64,000 nucleotides of DNA, taken from NCBI GenBank assembly GCA_964030475.1, contig CAXIPT010000005.1:5722875-5786874 (forward strand). Reading direction: 5' to 3'. Both the position numbers and the translations under genes were made by a program. The notes beneath the pieces were generated by a model. That model did no database searches, was not told where the DNA came from, and saw nothing but the letters and a program-made list of their open reading frames with translations. Positions 13,301 through 26,600 of the stretch are shown here, in pieces. Position 1 is the stretch's first letter. The number at the start of each line of letters is the position of its first letter. The DNA is from Tethya wilhelma. Its lineage: Eukaryota > Porifera > Demospongiae > Tethyida > Tethyidae.

Positions 13301-16300
13301 ATGAAGAAAACATTTTCCAATCACCAATTTCAGTTTTTGTCGAAGCTAGAAGTTTGCCTGACAAAGTAGCTGTAACGCGACCATCTCGCTCTAAGGAATA
13401 CGAAGCCTACATCATTGGGCATCCCTATACGTATGAAATTGATACGATGCATGCTGGCAAGGGTACACTCACTGTTACCAGTAGCGGAGCTTGCACTGGA
13501 GAGGAACTGAAAGTGAATGAAGTGGATGATGGAAACGGTTGGTACACTGTTAGTGTTGAAGCTGAGCAGCCCGATACCTACTTGCTGAACATCCAATGGG
13601 ATGGGAAAGATGTACCAGGAACACCTTATACGCTTTATGTAGAAGACAAGCCTAGAGCAGAGAAGGTCGAGTGTATTGGCCCACATTTTGAGGTAGGATC
13701 TTCTACCCCCATCACTCTCTATGTCAACACTGAGAATGCTGGTGCAGGAAAGCTTGATGCCACTTGCCTTGGGAAAGAAACTGGAACTGTTCCGACTGAA
13801 ATCACCGAACGTGAACCAAAGAAGTATGTTGTATCCTTCTCCCCACCAAAGTTGGATATCTTTTCTATCAGTGTCCTGTGGTCCTCTGAGAATGTCCCAA
13901 ATTCTCCTTTCACTGTCAACATCATCCCACCAGATGCAAACAAATGTGTTGTGATTGGACCAGAACTTCCAGAGAACCCAAACGACCCTGTTTCCCTTTA
14001 CGTTGATGCCAGGAATGCCGGAAATGGCAAACTAACAGCATCAGCAGTTGGAGACAACATCGGTGAAGCAGAAGTAGCAATCAAAGAAACCAAACCAAAT
14101 CAATTTGATGTTTCCTACACACCTGTCAGCAATGAAAACTACACTCTAACTATCAAATGGTCAGATAAAGAGGTACCTGGATCGCCTTTTCGTTTGAAAA
14201 GCACCACTCCAAATGCTAACAAAGTCTTCATTTGTGAATCCCCACCAACAAAGTTGAAAGTTGGACAGACAATTTCTCTCTGTTTTGACGTCTCTGAAGC
14301 TGGGAAAGGAGAGCTTACTGCAATTTGTAAAGGAAAGAAAGTTGGTGAAATACCCATCACGATTCTTCAACGATCTGTGCTAAAGGATATGTTTGACATT
14401 TGCTTCACTCCACCCGCTAGTGATGTATTCATTGTCACAGTTTGGTGGGCAGGAAAAGTTGTCAAGGAATCTCCCTACACATTCAACCTGAAGCCCATTG
14501 ATGTGAACAAAGTGAAAGTGGTTGGTCCCACCATGACTCAAGGACTGGAAGGCCCGGTGGATCTCATGCTCCAAACAGCCGGTGCCGGCCGAGGAAAAGT
14601 CAGTGTAGCTTGCATCGGATTGAAGTCTGGTGAAGTCAAAGTTTCTGTCAGTGAGACATCAACTGATGTGTATCACTTGCAATTCCAGCCACCGAATCCT
14701 GATATATACACGCTTGCTGTTCAGTATGATGGGCAAAATCTCAATGGATCGCCTTTTGTGATTTGCACTCAACCACCTGATGCTCGAAACGTCCGAGTCA
14801 CTGAGCCAGACGCCATTGATATATCAAAATCACTCCATTTCAAGGTGGATGCAATAGATGCAGGCAATGGAACACTCAAGATTAATGGCTGTGGTGAAAG
14901 GTATGGCCAAGTTCAACTGGACACCTTTGAAGAGACCACTGCTCTCTATGATGTTTCCTTCACACCTCATCATGCCGATCGCTACTATATAGCAATCGAA
15001 TGGGAAGGACAAGAAGTGCCAAATTCCCCATTCATTGTGGATCTCAGACCTCCAATGGCCGACCAGGTGAAAGTCGGTGAGCTACACGTCCCTGAAGAAG
15101 CTGGAACTGGAAAATTTGTGTGGATTGATATCGACTGCTCAAATGCTGGTCATGGTCCTGTAAAAGCTGAAGCTCAGTGTGACCTTGGAGGAACGTTAAC
15201 AGTTGAAATACAAAGAAAAGATCGTGGCAGATATCATCTCAGATTTCCAACAAATCAAGCCGATGTCTACCATTTTAACATCTTCTATGGAAGCCATCAA
15301 GTTCTTCAAACTCCCTACAGAATTAACCTCACTGAATCCCGACTCAGTCCTGTGAAGCACACTGGCACCACTATGCCTGCAATTGAAGGAGATAAAGTGT
15401 CTCTGTTCTTTACAACTGATGCCACCAAAGATGAAGGCTCTCTCTCAGCAGATGTAGCAGGTGTGACATCAGGTGCAGTGCCAACAAAAGTGGTGAAGCT
15501 GTCCCCTACTGAGTTCCAAGTTACATTTGTTCCCGATAAACCTGAAGTGTATGATGTGGTGATTCTCTGGTTGGACAAACCTGTCAAAGGTTCACCATTC
15601 AAGGTCGATACAAGACCGGCGATTCATCCTGAGCTTGTGGAGTGTGGTCAGCCCACATACACTGATGTGATGAAACCTGTGGAGCTTCCAGTTGACGTTC
15701 ACAAAGCCGGCCCAGGAAAGCTCACTGCTAGCTGTGCCGATAGCAATGGATCTGTTCTACCAACAGAAGTAACACACTCGGGCTCTCCAGCTCTTTACAC
15801 AGTCTCCTTTGTCCCCAAAGCTTATGGCACTTACAACCTTTCTGTTTACTTTGAAGAAACTGAAATCAAAGGTTCCCCATTTAAAATTGACACAAAACCT
15901 CCTCTCCATCCTGAATTAGTAGAGTGTCACGAACCCACATACACTGATGTATTCAAGCCAGTTGAACTTCCAGTTAACATTCACAAAGCCGGTCCAGGAA
16001 AGCTCACTGCTAGCTGTGTTGATAGCAATGGATCAGCTGTACCGACAGAAATAGTGCAGTCAGATCCAAGCTCTTCAGATCTTTATACAGTCTCCTTTGT
16101 TCCTACAGCTCATGGCACTTACAACCTCTCTGTCTTCTTCGAAGAAACTGAAATCAAAGGTTCTCCTTTCAAAATTGATGCAAAACCAGTACTACATCCT
16201 GAGCTTGTGGAGTGTGGCCCACCCACATGTACTGATGTGATGAACCCTGTGGAGCTTCCAGTTGACATTCACAAAGCCGGCCCAGGAAAGCTCAGTGCTA

Positions 16301-19300
16301 GCTGTATTGACGAAAGTGGATCTACCCTACCAACAGAAGTGAAGCGTACAAGTTCTCCGAATCTGTATTCAGTTTCATTTACCCCACAATCTCTTGGCAA
16401 ACACAACTTGTCTGTGTTTTTCGAAGGAACGGAACTCGAATGCTCTCCCTTACCAATCGAAATTAAACCCAAATTGGAGTCAGCTCCAGACAAAGTACAG
16501 TCTTCTATGAGATCTCTCGACATTTCCGCCATTAGTGCAACCTCCAGTGAAGACATTGACGAGGTATTCTCACGGGAGCTTACCCCTTATGGTAGACGTT
16601 CACTTGGATCAATTGAAGGGGGATCTTCCTTGCATGCACAGAACTACAGTCACAATTCATACACTCGGGATAGAAGTTACTCTGAACATTACCACCATAC
16701 TGATTACACATATTCTAGTGGAAGAATGCCTGGTGTAGTGTCAAGAAAATCGGACAGTTCTCTCAGCGTTCTCTTCAATCTATCGTTCAATCTGTCCAGT
16801 TCGCAGCAGCAACGCACACTTGTCCAAGAAATCAAAGGCTGTCGCATCATTGGTCTGGACAAAGTTCCATCCATAAAGTACATAAATACTCCCATTGTCT
16901 TCGGTGTTGACTCCAAGAATGCTGGCAGTGGGTCCCTGACTGTCACTTCAGACGGTCCTTCGATGGAAGACAACCCAACACGTCTCGAGGTAACTGAGGA
17001 TGAAAACGATCGAGAGATTTATTGCATAAAGTACGTACCTACAGCGATTGGTGAGCACAAAATCCACCTGATGTGGTCTGGTGAGAAACTACCCGATTCG
17101 CCGATCATATTCAACGTGAGCTTTTCAAGATATCCATTCGGAGAGCCAGTTTCTTTGGAGATTGATGCCGACTGTAAGCTAGGCCACTTGGATGCAGTGG
17201 CTACCCATCCGTCAACAAAAAGAGAGTACCAAGTCAAAAAGACGAGGCTTCGTAAGGGTAAATTCATTCTTACATTCGAACCAAAACAAATGGGAAGGTT
17301 CATAGTGAAGGTGTACGTGAAGAAAATTGAGATTCCTGGCAGTCCTTATCAAATCGACATTTACAAAAAGACCAATACTCCACCAGTTCATGTGGGCCGA
17401 CTCTCAATACAAGATCCTAACACAATCGGAGTGAAAATTGTGGATGATGATTTGAATCTGTTTGATACTCCTCTTCCCTATGGGGATCCCATCTCCTTTA
17501 GGATCTCCACCCTAGATGCTGGCAATGGAAATATCGATATCAAGACAAAGGGTCCCGGAAAAGCCAACGTGAAAGTCTTTGATAACAATGATGGAACGTA
17601 TACGTGCCAATTCTCACCTTCACTGCCTGGGAAATACGAAATAGACATTTTTTGGAATGGAAAGCTCATCCGAGGATGTCCTTATCCCCTCACCTTCAAG
17701 TCGGAGACCGAGGAGAGCATTATCACAGGCAATGGTCTTGATCTGGAGTATGAAAACTTCCAAGTTGGTGTAGCTCATAGATTCAAGCTGCACTGTGATG
17801 AAATTGGTGACGGATACTTGGAAATCAAATGTGACCCTCCCAGTGGTGCTAAAGTCTTTCTCTACCAGATAGACGACACTGATTTGTACCAGTGTGAAAT
17901 CATTCCCCTGGAAGTTGGCTACTTTCAGATCTTGTTGCAGTTCAACGACCAAAACGTCCTCGGTAGTCCCTTTCGTGTCCATTTTGAGCAACGTGGTGAT
18001 GCATCCAAGTGCCATATGGTTGAAAATACCAGCGAAAACCAACAGGATTCAGTTCGCTTCTGTATTTCCACTGCTGGAGCCGGTAAAGGCAAGCTCACTG
18101 CATTCGTTGAAAACATCAACACTGACGAACCGTTGCCTGTTTCCATTACTCAAGTAACAGACGATCGCTACAATGTTGAGTTCAACCCTACAGATGGTGC
18201 TGGGTACTTCCTCCACGTGAAGTATGATGACCAACACATTCACGGATCTCCGTTTACACTCATCTCTGAAACGGGAACTGAAACACCGGGAATTGATACT
18301 AGCACCTCCATTGCCAGCTCGCAATCTTCTCTCAACTATCCACTTGAAATGAGATCGCTTACTCCATGCAAACCTGAGCGAGTGAAAGCCTATGGGCCAG
18401 GTCTTCATAATGGAGTTGTTGGTCAGGAGGGAAACTTTACCATTGAAACTGGAGAAGGTGGTTCTGGTACACTTCAGGTAAATGTTCACGGTCCCAAGGG
18501 AGCTTTCAAGATACACATGCGGCGACATCCGGAGAATGAACGCACCATTCTTGCTCGCTATGATCCTAACCAGGTTGGAAAGTACAACATTGATATCATG
18601 TGGTCTGAAACACACATTCCTGGATCACCTTTTGAGATTAGCATAGCAGAACAGTAAGTGGCCTACATATGTTATGCAGTTTGTGCACCATTGCTATTAA
18701 ATTTCGGTTATTAAATTTTTATTACTTTTATGCTTACTGTAGAAAGGTTAGCAATCAGAATCAAGCAAAAACAGGCATTAAACAAGTCAGTGTTGCTGAA
18801 CAGTAAGTAAATATTAGTAGTATTTATAATGTGAGAGGTACCTATCATACATACGGTAGTATGTATAAAGGAATGGGCCAACTGTCCTATTGACACAATT
18901 CAAATATGTTCATGTTTATAAACTTTCAGAGAAAGTTGGCTAAGCCTTCAAAATTGTTTTGCAGCCTCCCCAAGACAGTTTTCTTACTTCATCCCAATTT
19001 TTTTTTTACTACTTGTAATAATGTGTTCTTAAATTTTTTTGACAGAAAAGCCAGTCGAGTTAGAATGAACATCAAAGAAGGCAATGTTGCTCAACCGTAA
19101 GGCATTTATAATTAATGGTGTCCATAAAAATTCATTGGAAAAAATATTGAGATCTAGCTGGGATTTGAACTGAGGTCTTTCAAACTCTAATCAAATGCTC
19201 TTATCATGCATGCACTGAGAAACTCATTGGTATTGGAGCAGAGAATTGTAGTATATTATAATACTACTATTCATAGACACTAGTTGACTACCAAATCAGA

Positions 19301-19543
19301 TCTCAAGACCTACATGTATTAGTACAGCATGACCCAAATAATTCAAATTTTAATGCATGACCAGCAACAAAGCGTACCATACCTAGATTCTAGTCTGCTG
19401 GGGTAACAGTTACTGCATGCAATATATAGTAAATGTACCAATTGATCTATGGGTATTTGCCGAGAAAAGTGTGTAATATTTACTCTTGTTTCAGTAAGAA
19501 ATCAAGCAAAGTGAGAATGTCTGTGAAGGAACACTCAGTCTGA
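10366..19543 (+). CDS. Fil-2: three-CH filamin with modular C-terminal tail exons
   Basis: Exons are 10366-10586, 10676-10776, 11195-18653, 18743-18802, 19046-19096 and 19495-19543; phases agree and the total of 7941 nt gives 2646 residues. Exons 1 and 2 encode most of CH1, with the actin-binding-type motif QKKTFTNW. Exon 3 completes CH1, then CH2, CH3 and about 22 filamin repeats. A Ser/Tyr/His-rich linker of about 110 residues (16480-16830) interrupts the rod after repeat 16 like a hinge. Repeats 13-15 begin with HPELVEC and are recent tandem copies; repeat 16 belongs to the same series. The last full repeat is the dimerisation type. Reading through the donor at 18654 gives a stop at once, so a 2594-residue form ending in AEQ is also encoded. 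The start ATG follows acaa. Confidence 0.9.
18836..18896 (-). repeat. Dispersed repeat copy in a Fil-2 tail intron
   Basis: About 60 bp matches, in reverse complement, 46146-46207. Shared landmarks are the near-palindromic tacatacggtagtatgta and a cccattcct/aggaatggg block with a following gtcctat/atgggac segment. It is probably a short mobile repeat; the family is unknown. Confidence 0.55.
19127..19250 (-). mobile_element. tRNA-derived SINE copy A
   Basis: Read on the minus strand, the segment has an A-box-like stretch, a B-box GTTCAAATCCC (19160-19170), then agctagatctcaatattttt-type sequence. It aligns along its length with 52736-52860. A tRNA-like head followed by a shared non-tRNA body is the layout of tRNA-derived SINEs. 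It lies in the last intron of Fil-2. Confidence 0.65.
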
Positions 19544-19749
19544 GCAATTGGACTATATAGATTAATTTTTATACTACTGTTTCTACTAAAGTATTTAGTT
19601 GTAGTTTTGCCAGAGTAGTACTTTGCTATAATTATTATATAATAAGATATGTAGATATATTTGTAGCTCTATAGCTGTTTTACATTGTCAAGTTTATTAC
19701 TTTCACTGCGGGAGGAGGTGTTGGAATTTTTAACAACGAGCGATCTTAC

Positions 19750-19760
19750 TGCGCATGCGT
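19750..19760. promoter_or_regulatory. TGCGCATGCGT promoter box of Fil-3
   Basis: The box lies 87 bp before the chosen Fil-3 ATG and is nearly identical to the boxes before Fil-2 and Fil-4. It resembles the NRF-1 palindrome. Confidence 0.5.
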
Positions 19761-19846
19761 ATTTCATTGTTACGTAATCACACGTCGTGCTATAATTGCG
19801 CGGCGCAAAAGAGATCTCAATCAAAGAGAAGTTCAAAGAGAATCTT

Positions 19847-22800
19847 ATGGAACTACAAGATTGCTTCGAGCGTAGAAGGCGCAGTGATGCACGTAAGAGT
19901 GCTATTCGGCGTGAGTTGTGGATCCAAACCCAGAAGAAAACGTTCACAAACTGGGCAAATGAAAAACTCAAAGGAACTGGTTACCAGGTGGAAGAAATAG
20001 AGAGAGACTTGGCTGATGGTACGGTGCTGATAAAATTACTGGAAACAGTGTCCAAGAAAAAGATTGAAAGGTGAGATAGATGAAAAATCCATCTATGATT
20101 GTGTTTCTCATTCACCATCGCTTTAGAATTGTACTATTAAAGTCAAATCAATATCACTGTCTAAAAACAGGTATTGGCTCAATCCAACCAAAGATATTCA
20201 TATGAGGGAAAATTTGGAAATTTTGTTTCGTTTCATGACTGAAACAGAGAAGATACCACTTGTTAATATCGGTGAGAAAGTACTAGTGGCACGACATACA
20301 CAGCTAGATCACTATTGTATGTACAATGTGTAATAATGGGTGTGTCTTTTAGATCTAGACATTGTGTACATCAGCTTTGCAGGTACTATACAAGTGCACA
20401 CACCAAATGACTCTAAATGACCCGTGCAACCATCGATCCCTCTATGCAGCTCTGCAATGGGCTGGCTTTTTTAATCATTGGCACCTTTTATTCTTTATGT
20501 GGGTGTAGCTTGGTACCACAAACAAAAATCTAACAGAGCGTACTTGTGTGAAATTGTGTGTATAGAAGTGAATAAAGCTGTACACACCACAATTATAAGC
20601 TTAGTGGATAAACAAGTTATCCCACCAGATGCACTTCTATTAAGTACATCACCACTGCTTCTTCTCCCTAATAAACACGATTGTTGTGTGTTGTATTACT
20701 TTTGTATCTAGGAGCAGAGGATATTCACCAGGGAAATCTGAAATTGATCCTTGGAGTGTTATGGTCAATTATTCTCCGTTACCAAATTTTGGAGGGAGAA
20801 GGGAGTGCAAAAATGTCTCTTCTCAGGTGGGTGAACGCATGCTTGCCTGGGAGTAACATCAAAAATTTCACCACAAATTGGAACGACGGTCAAAACCTCT
20901 CAGCTCTTGTCGACTACTGTAGACCTGGTCTAATTTCCAATCATGCCTCTCTTGATCCATACTATCGTCTTGAAAATATCACCAAGGCGATGGAAATAGC
21001 TTCCAGAGATCTTGGCGTGCCTCAACTTCTCTCTCCTGAAGATCTAGCTGTTAGCAATCCGGACGAGCTCTCGGTCATGACATACATTTCTGAGTTCTGC
21101 TGCATGGATTCACCTGGGCAGCACTCATTGTTGGAATGGATAAACAAGCAAATTCCACGTGCTCATGCTACCAATTTCACAACTGACTGGTCGGATGGTC
21201 AGAGGCTGAGTCTCCTCCTTGACTCCATCTCAGGAGGGCTGTTTCCTGAAGCACATCAAATGAGCTACAACAACAGTGTTAGGAATTGCCAACAGGCAAT
21301 GGAGGCAGCACACCATCTCCTTGGAGTTGAGAAGACAATGCTTCCTGCAGATTTTGCAGACAATGGTCTAGATCAGCTTGCGAGGATGACATACCTTACT
21401 CAGTTTCGAAATGCAGAGCTAATAAGCCAGCAGCCATCATCAGCTCCACCAAAACGTACTACTCTTGATGTACTTCATGAATGCAATCCCCAAAAAGTCC
21501 GAGTGACAGAACCAGCATCTTCTTCCACCAATGGAACATATGTCACAGATCAACTGTACACGTTTCATGTAGATGCCACTGATGCTGGTGAAGGAAGTCT
21601 TATCGTGACAAGCCATCCAGGAACAAACACCGACTTTGTACCAAATGTGAGTGCAACAGACAAAGAAAATGGACACTACATTGTGACCTTTGAGACCTCA
21701 AAGCCAGATGCATACATGATGACAATGCTGTGGGGACCCGGAGAAGAAGAAATTCCAAATTCTCCTTTTACTCTGCACGTCCTTGAGAAGCCAAGACCGG
21801 AAAAGGTAGTATGTACTATCCCAGAATTCACACCAAATTTGTCTAAACCTATCGTGCTCAGTGTGGATGCAGAGAATGCCGGATCAGGTGATATTGAAGC
21901 TACATGCTTGGGAAATGTAGCTGGAGTTGTTCACACAAAGATCACTGAGTGTGCATTTGAACCTAGAAAGTTTGATGTATCTTTCACACCAAATCAGCCA
22001 GACGTATATGCAATCGAAATCAGACTGGGTGGCAGGCCCATACCAAACTGTCCATTCATCATAAACACACTCCAGCAATGCCAATCTGTTTCTGTGGTGG
22101 ACGAAGACATTGGAGTTTTCAAAAAGATCCTTCTGTTTGGACAAGCAGCCAGCTTTCGCATCACTACCACAAACGCAGGTACTGGGACTCTCAACATCAC
22201 CTCCAGAGGTCCTGCCAAGGCTGCCATCACGACTGAGGACAACAAAGACAACACATGTACTTGCACGTTCATGCCTTCAGTGCAAGGAAAGTATTTAATC
22301 AATGTGTTATGGAATGATGAACACATCAAAGGGAGTCCGTATTTTCTCACGTTTGCTTCAAACGATTCGATTGTCATCCCCGGCCTCGAATTTCATAACG
22401 AATCGTTCAAGATCGGAGTACCCCACAAATTCAAACTTCACTGTGCTGATTTAGGAGAAGGAACACTGGACATCAAGTGTGTTCCACCGACGTGTGCTCA
22501 AGTTCGTGTAACCCAGATTGCAGGCACCCTCTCTTTTCAGTGCGAGGTCACACCTAAGGAGGTTGGAAGTCATGAACTGATGGTTCACTACAACAATAAG
22601 CTGGTCGTCGGAAGTCCTTTCACAGTTGTGTTCGAGCCACGTGGTGATGCCTCCAAGTGTCATATGATAGAAGAGGATTCCAGCAACCCACAGGAAATAG
22701 AGGATAAAGTTTCTTTTCACGTCTCAACAACTGGAGCTGGTAAAGGTGAATTGGAGGCATCTATCAAAATAGTCGCTTCAAAAAAACCTGTTCCAGTTTT

Positions 22801-23335
22801 TGTCACTAAAGTGTTGGAAGATCGGTACAAGATTGAGTTTAGTCCTGTCGATGGTGGAGAGTATCATCTAACTGTGAAGTACGACAAACAACACATCCTT
22901 GGATCTCCTTTCAGTCTCATGTTCGAAGGACCAGAGACCGCACAACACGATGAATCCGACAGAGCAGCTCAGCCGTTGTACGATACCATTGACTCACCAC
23001 ATTCAACCTGCAAAGCTTACGGAAATGGTTTGAATTCATGCATTATCGGAAAGTGTGCAACATTTATCATCGATAGCACAAACATAGAACCAGAAAAGTT
23101 GACCATCAAGATCACTGGAAATGATGAAGTCTTGGAACCATATATCTTGTCTCTTAGTGATACACACAAAGAAATCCAATATACACCAACCAAGAAAGGA
23201 AAGTACACTATTTCGATTCACTGGGGTGACAAAGAATTACCTGAAAGTCCTTTTCTTGTGGAGTGCTTCCCACCATTGGGGACACTGTTTGGATCAGAAC
23301 AAAGTCTCTCCAGAATCTTCCTTGGTTATCTGTAA
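19847..23335 (+). CDS. Fil-3: short three-CH filamin without dimerisation repeat
   Basis: Exons 19847-20070, 20171-20271 and 20712-23335 give 982 residues. The ATG at 19847 is the first in frame (the frame is open further upstream but has no ATG). Exons 1-2 hold CH1 (QKKTFTNWANEKL), exon 3 the rest of CH1, CH2 (NWNDGQNLSALVDYCRPGL) and CH3. Six filamin repeats follow: the first two resemble Fil-1 repeats 6-7, the last four resemble Fil-1 repeats 21-24, so about 13 central repeats appear to have been lost. The protein ends in a unique GSEQSLSRIFLGYL and lacks the final GQEGNF-type repeat that pairs filamin chains, so it may be a monomeric actin binder. Only 265 bp separate its stop from the Fil-4 start. 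Confidence 0.9.
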
Positions 23336-23501
23336 CTTTTGTTTTTAGATTGACATTTTAGTAATAGTTTTACAATAGTGGATCAAACACTCTTATGAAA
23401 TTATCCTTACTCTGTTCACAGTAGCCCTGGCTAGTAGCTCCAACTTTTGTTATTAAAGTTTATGCATAATTTTGTTACGGGTCGTCAAAATTGTAAACTT
23501 A

Positions 23502-23513
23502 TGCGCATGCGCA
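23502..23513. promoter_or_regulatory. TGCGCATGCGCA promoter box of Fil-4
   Basis: A perfect 12-nt palindrome lies 87 bp before the Fil-4 ATG, matching the NRF-1 consensus. Its distance from the ATG is almost the same as in Fil-3, so the box was probably copied with the gene. Confidence 0.6.
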
Positions 23514-23600
23514 GTTTCTAAGGATGATCAACCATGAATGTGAACAGCTATAACAAACAACACTAGCACACTGAAACTCATTGCATCAATCTCCAAAACC

Positions 23601-26600
23601 ATGGATGGTAGAAGACACGGTGAAATAGGTAGAAGAGCTAGCCATACCAGCCACTCCAGCAATTCAAGTGCAGGGACCAGAAAAATAAGCACTACTGCTG
23701 GCAATGACTTCTTGTTGAGCAAAGAATGGATCCAAATGCAAAAGAATACATTCACTAACTGGGCTAACTCGAAACTGAGAGCCACAGATTTCCAAATAGA
23801 AGAAATCGAGAGAGACCTTGCCAGTGGAGTTATTCTCATAAAACTGCTTGAAGTGCTCTCTCGTGGGAAGAAAATTGGCCGGTAAGACTTCTAACTCAAG
23901 CTCTGAGCATAATTACTGTACTCTTATGCTTAGGCTATGTTTAAAGGTTATTTATGGTTTTGTTTTTTTTTGCTACTAATATGTAGGTATAATGAAGCTC
24001 CAAACACAGAAGCCCGCATGAGGGACAATATTGATCTTGCCTTGAAATTCATGGAAGAAGAAGCAAAGATTCAACTGGTCAATATTGGTACGCCATTGCT
24101 TGTCTTGTTTTTGTAAACTAGCCACTGAGGGTGTGGGTGTGATTTATGTGTCATTAAATTGACTGCCAGATCATTGACTTAAGCTATATGCTTGGCTTGT
24201 CAATGGGTAGAAAACATCACAACACCACATGGGGTAAATTAAATATCAACCAAACCAACCAGTGGAAATACTGTAAACAACTTAATATAAAAACTTATGA
24301 TTCAGAAAGTCCCATTAGCTTTGTTAGTAGATAAAGCATATAAGTTGCCTTTTAAAGTTGTTGCTGCATGGTCTATAGGTTCCAGTGATATCCACCAAGG
24401 AAACCTCAAGCTCATTCTTGGTGTGCTGTGGTCTCTAGTCAACCGTTACCAAATCTCAGATGGGAAAAGGCAAGGAAATGCTAGAAAGCTACTTCTTGCC
24501 TGGGTCAATGCTTGCTTGCCTGAAAACAACATCAAAAATCTCACGAGTGATTGGAATGATGGCCGAAACCTTGCTGCTCTTGTCGACTACTGCAAGCCTG
24601 GTCTCTTTCCTGATCATGCTTCTCTTGATCCTTACAATCGCACTAGGAATATTGCACAAGCCATGGAAATAGCAGAGAAAGAGCTGAATGTACCACAAGT
24701 CCTGCTACCTGAGGACCTAGCTATGGATAACCCTGACGAGCTGTCAGTCATGACGTATATCTCTGGTTTCTGTGGTCCTGATTCAGCAGGTCAGAGTTCT
24801 CTGCTCGAGTGGATCAACTTACGGATCTCAAATTCTCCTGCTACTAATTTCACAACTGACTGGTGTGATGGACACCGCCTAGGAACACTCGTAGATTCTG
24901 TCTCTGGAGGGAGGTTTGAGTTGGCGAGAAAAATGTCGAATTACAGCAGTATTGAGATCTGTGAAGCAGCTATGGATGCAGCTGAGTATTTCCTTGGAGT
25001 TGAGAAAACAATCTCTCCTGAGGATTTCATCAGGGATGACCTGGGCCATCTTTCGAGGGTAACCTATCTTATTCAGTTTCAAAATGCCAAGTCAACAGTT
25101 CCAATGAATGCATCGCGATGCATTGTAGGAAATCTTCCAGAGGGAAGGCTTCATGCTTTGCGTACGTATTCAATCAAAGTCGACACCAGCTATGCCAACG
25201 ATGAGGAGAAGCTGGCAGTGTCTGCTCGTGGTGCTGTCAAAAATTGCATTGTTGAAGAGATTACAGAGGACACCTACGTGATCAAGTTCACTCCAGTTGG
25301 AGTTGGTGTCATTTACATTGAAGCCACACGTGGAAATTTTCCTATCCCAGGTAGTCCTTTCGAATTCATAGTGAATGATCCGAAAAAAGTTAAAGTGAAC
25401 CGAGCAGGCATTGAAAACGGATTGTACGAAGTCAAGCAGCCTATTGACTTTCGATTGTCAGCACAGCACGCTGGTGATGGTTACATTTCTGGTCTAGTTC
25501 GTGGACCTAGCGGTGAAGAAGAGATTGAGATAAAGGCACACGGAGGTAAGAATTACCTTGCTCACTTCATTCCCACTCAAGCTGGGCGACACACGATTGT
25601 GCTGAAATTCGACGGAGACGATATTGCAAGTGCCCCCATTCGTATTAACGTCCAAGGTGACAATTCTGCAGTCACTCCCAGGAGGAGGTCAACCATCAAA
25701 AAATCAGACCCACCCGAAAGTCCTACGACTGCAGATCAAGGGAAACGCGAGTATGACGAAATTGGTGAGCCCGGTCCCATTTCTCTGTATGTGAATGCTG
25801 ACTACAGTGGTGAGGGGAGGTTAGAAGCCACCTGCAATGGGAGAGTTGTTGGCTCTATTCCTACAGACGTGACGGAAGAAGAACCAAAGAAGTTCTTGGT
25901 GACTTTCTTTCCACTGAAGCCCGATACCTACACTGTGAATGTAAAAATGAACATTGAGTATGCACCAACTAATCCTTTTGAGCCCGAGACCTGTGATTAT
26001 GTGGGTATCACACACAAACAAGGCGAAGATGAAGTTGACGGTGCTGAACAGAGTGCACCCAGATCCATTCCATTTCAGCAGCCAGCCCAATTTCACATCT
26101 CTGTTGGTGATACTGTTCGTTGTGGTATGCTCAACGTCACGACCAAAGGACCTGGGAAAACAGAAATGGAAGCAGTTGACAACAGAGATGGTACGTACAC
26201 ATGCGAACTCAAACCATTTGTTGCAGGAAAGTACGAGATTGATATTCTCTTTGAAGAACAGGATCCAAGTGCTGCAAAGTTTATCATGATTGCCACCAAG
26301 AAGTTGCACACTACTAGCTCAGCTTTTGACCTTGGGCAGGAGACATTTAATGTAGGTACTCCCAAGCATTTCAAGTTGGACTGCGAAGAACTTGGGAATG
26401 GAATCTTGGAAATACTCAGCACACCTCGCAGTAGTTCAGTCATCCGAGTCACTCCTATACCAAAGACAAACACGTACCAATGTGAAATCACGCCAGTGGA
26501 GGCTGGAGAGAATAAAGTCTCAATCAAACTCAACGGAAAACACATCCTAGGCAGCCCCTTTGGTGTGTATTACGAGTCTCGTAAACAGAAGCGTGCAACC

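Larger units (their letters stand above)
18743..19543 (+). other. Chain of three small tail exons of Fil-2
   Basis: Exons of 60, 51 and 49 nt follow the giant exon. All introns are phase 2 and the first two exons are multiples of three, so any can be skipped without changing frame. The encoded pieces are basic: KVSNQNQAKTGIKQVSVAEQ, KASRVRMNIKEGNVAQP and KKSSKVRMSVKEHSV followed by tga. The second and third share K-x-S-x-VRM-x-(I/V)-KE and look like duplicates. Each donor (gtaagt or gtaagg) supplies taa in frame, so retention ends the protein at that point. Confidence 0.72.
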
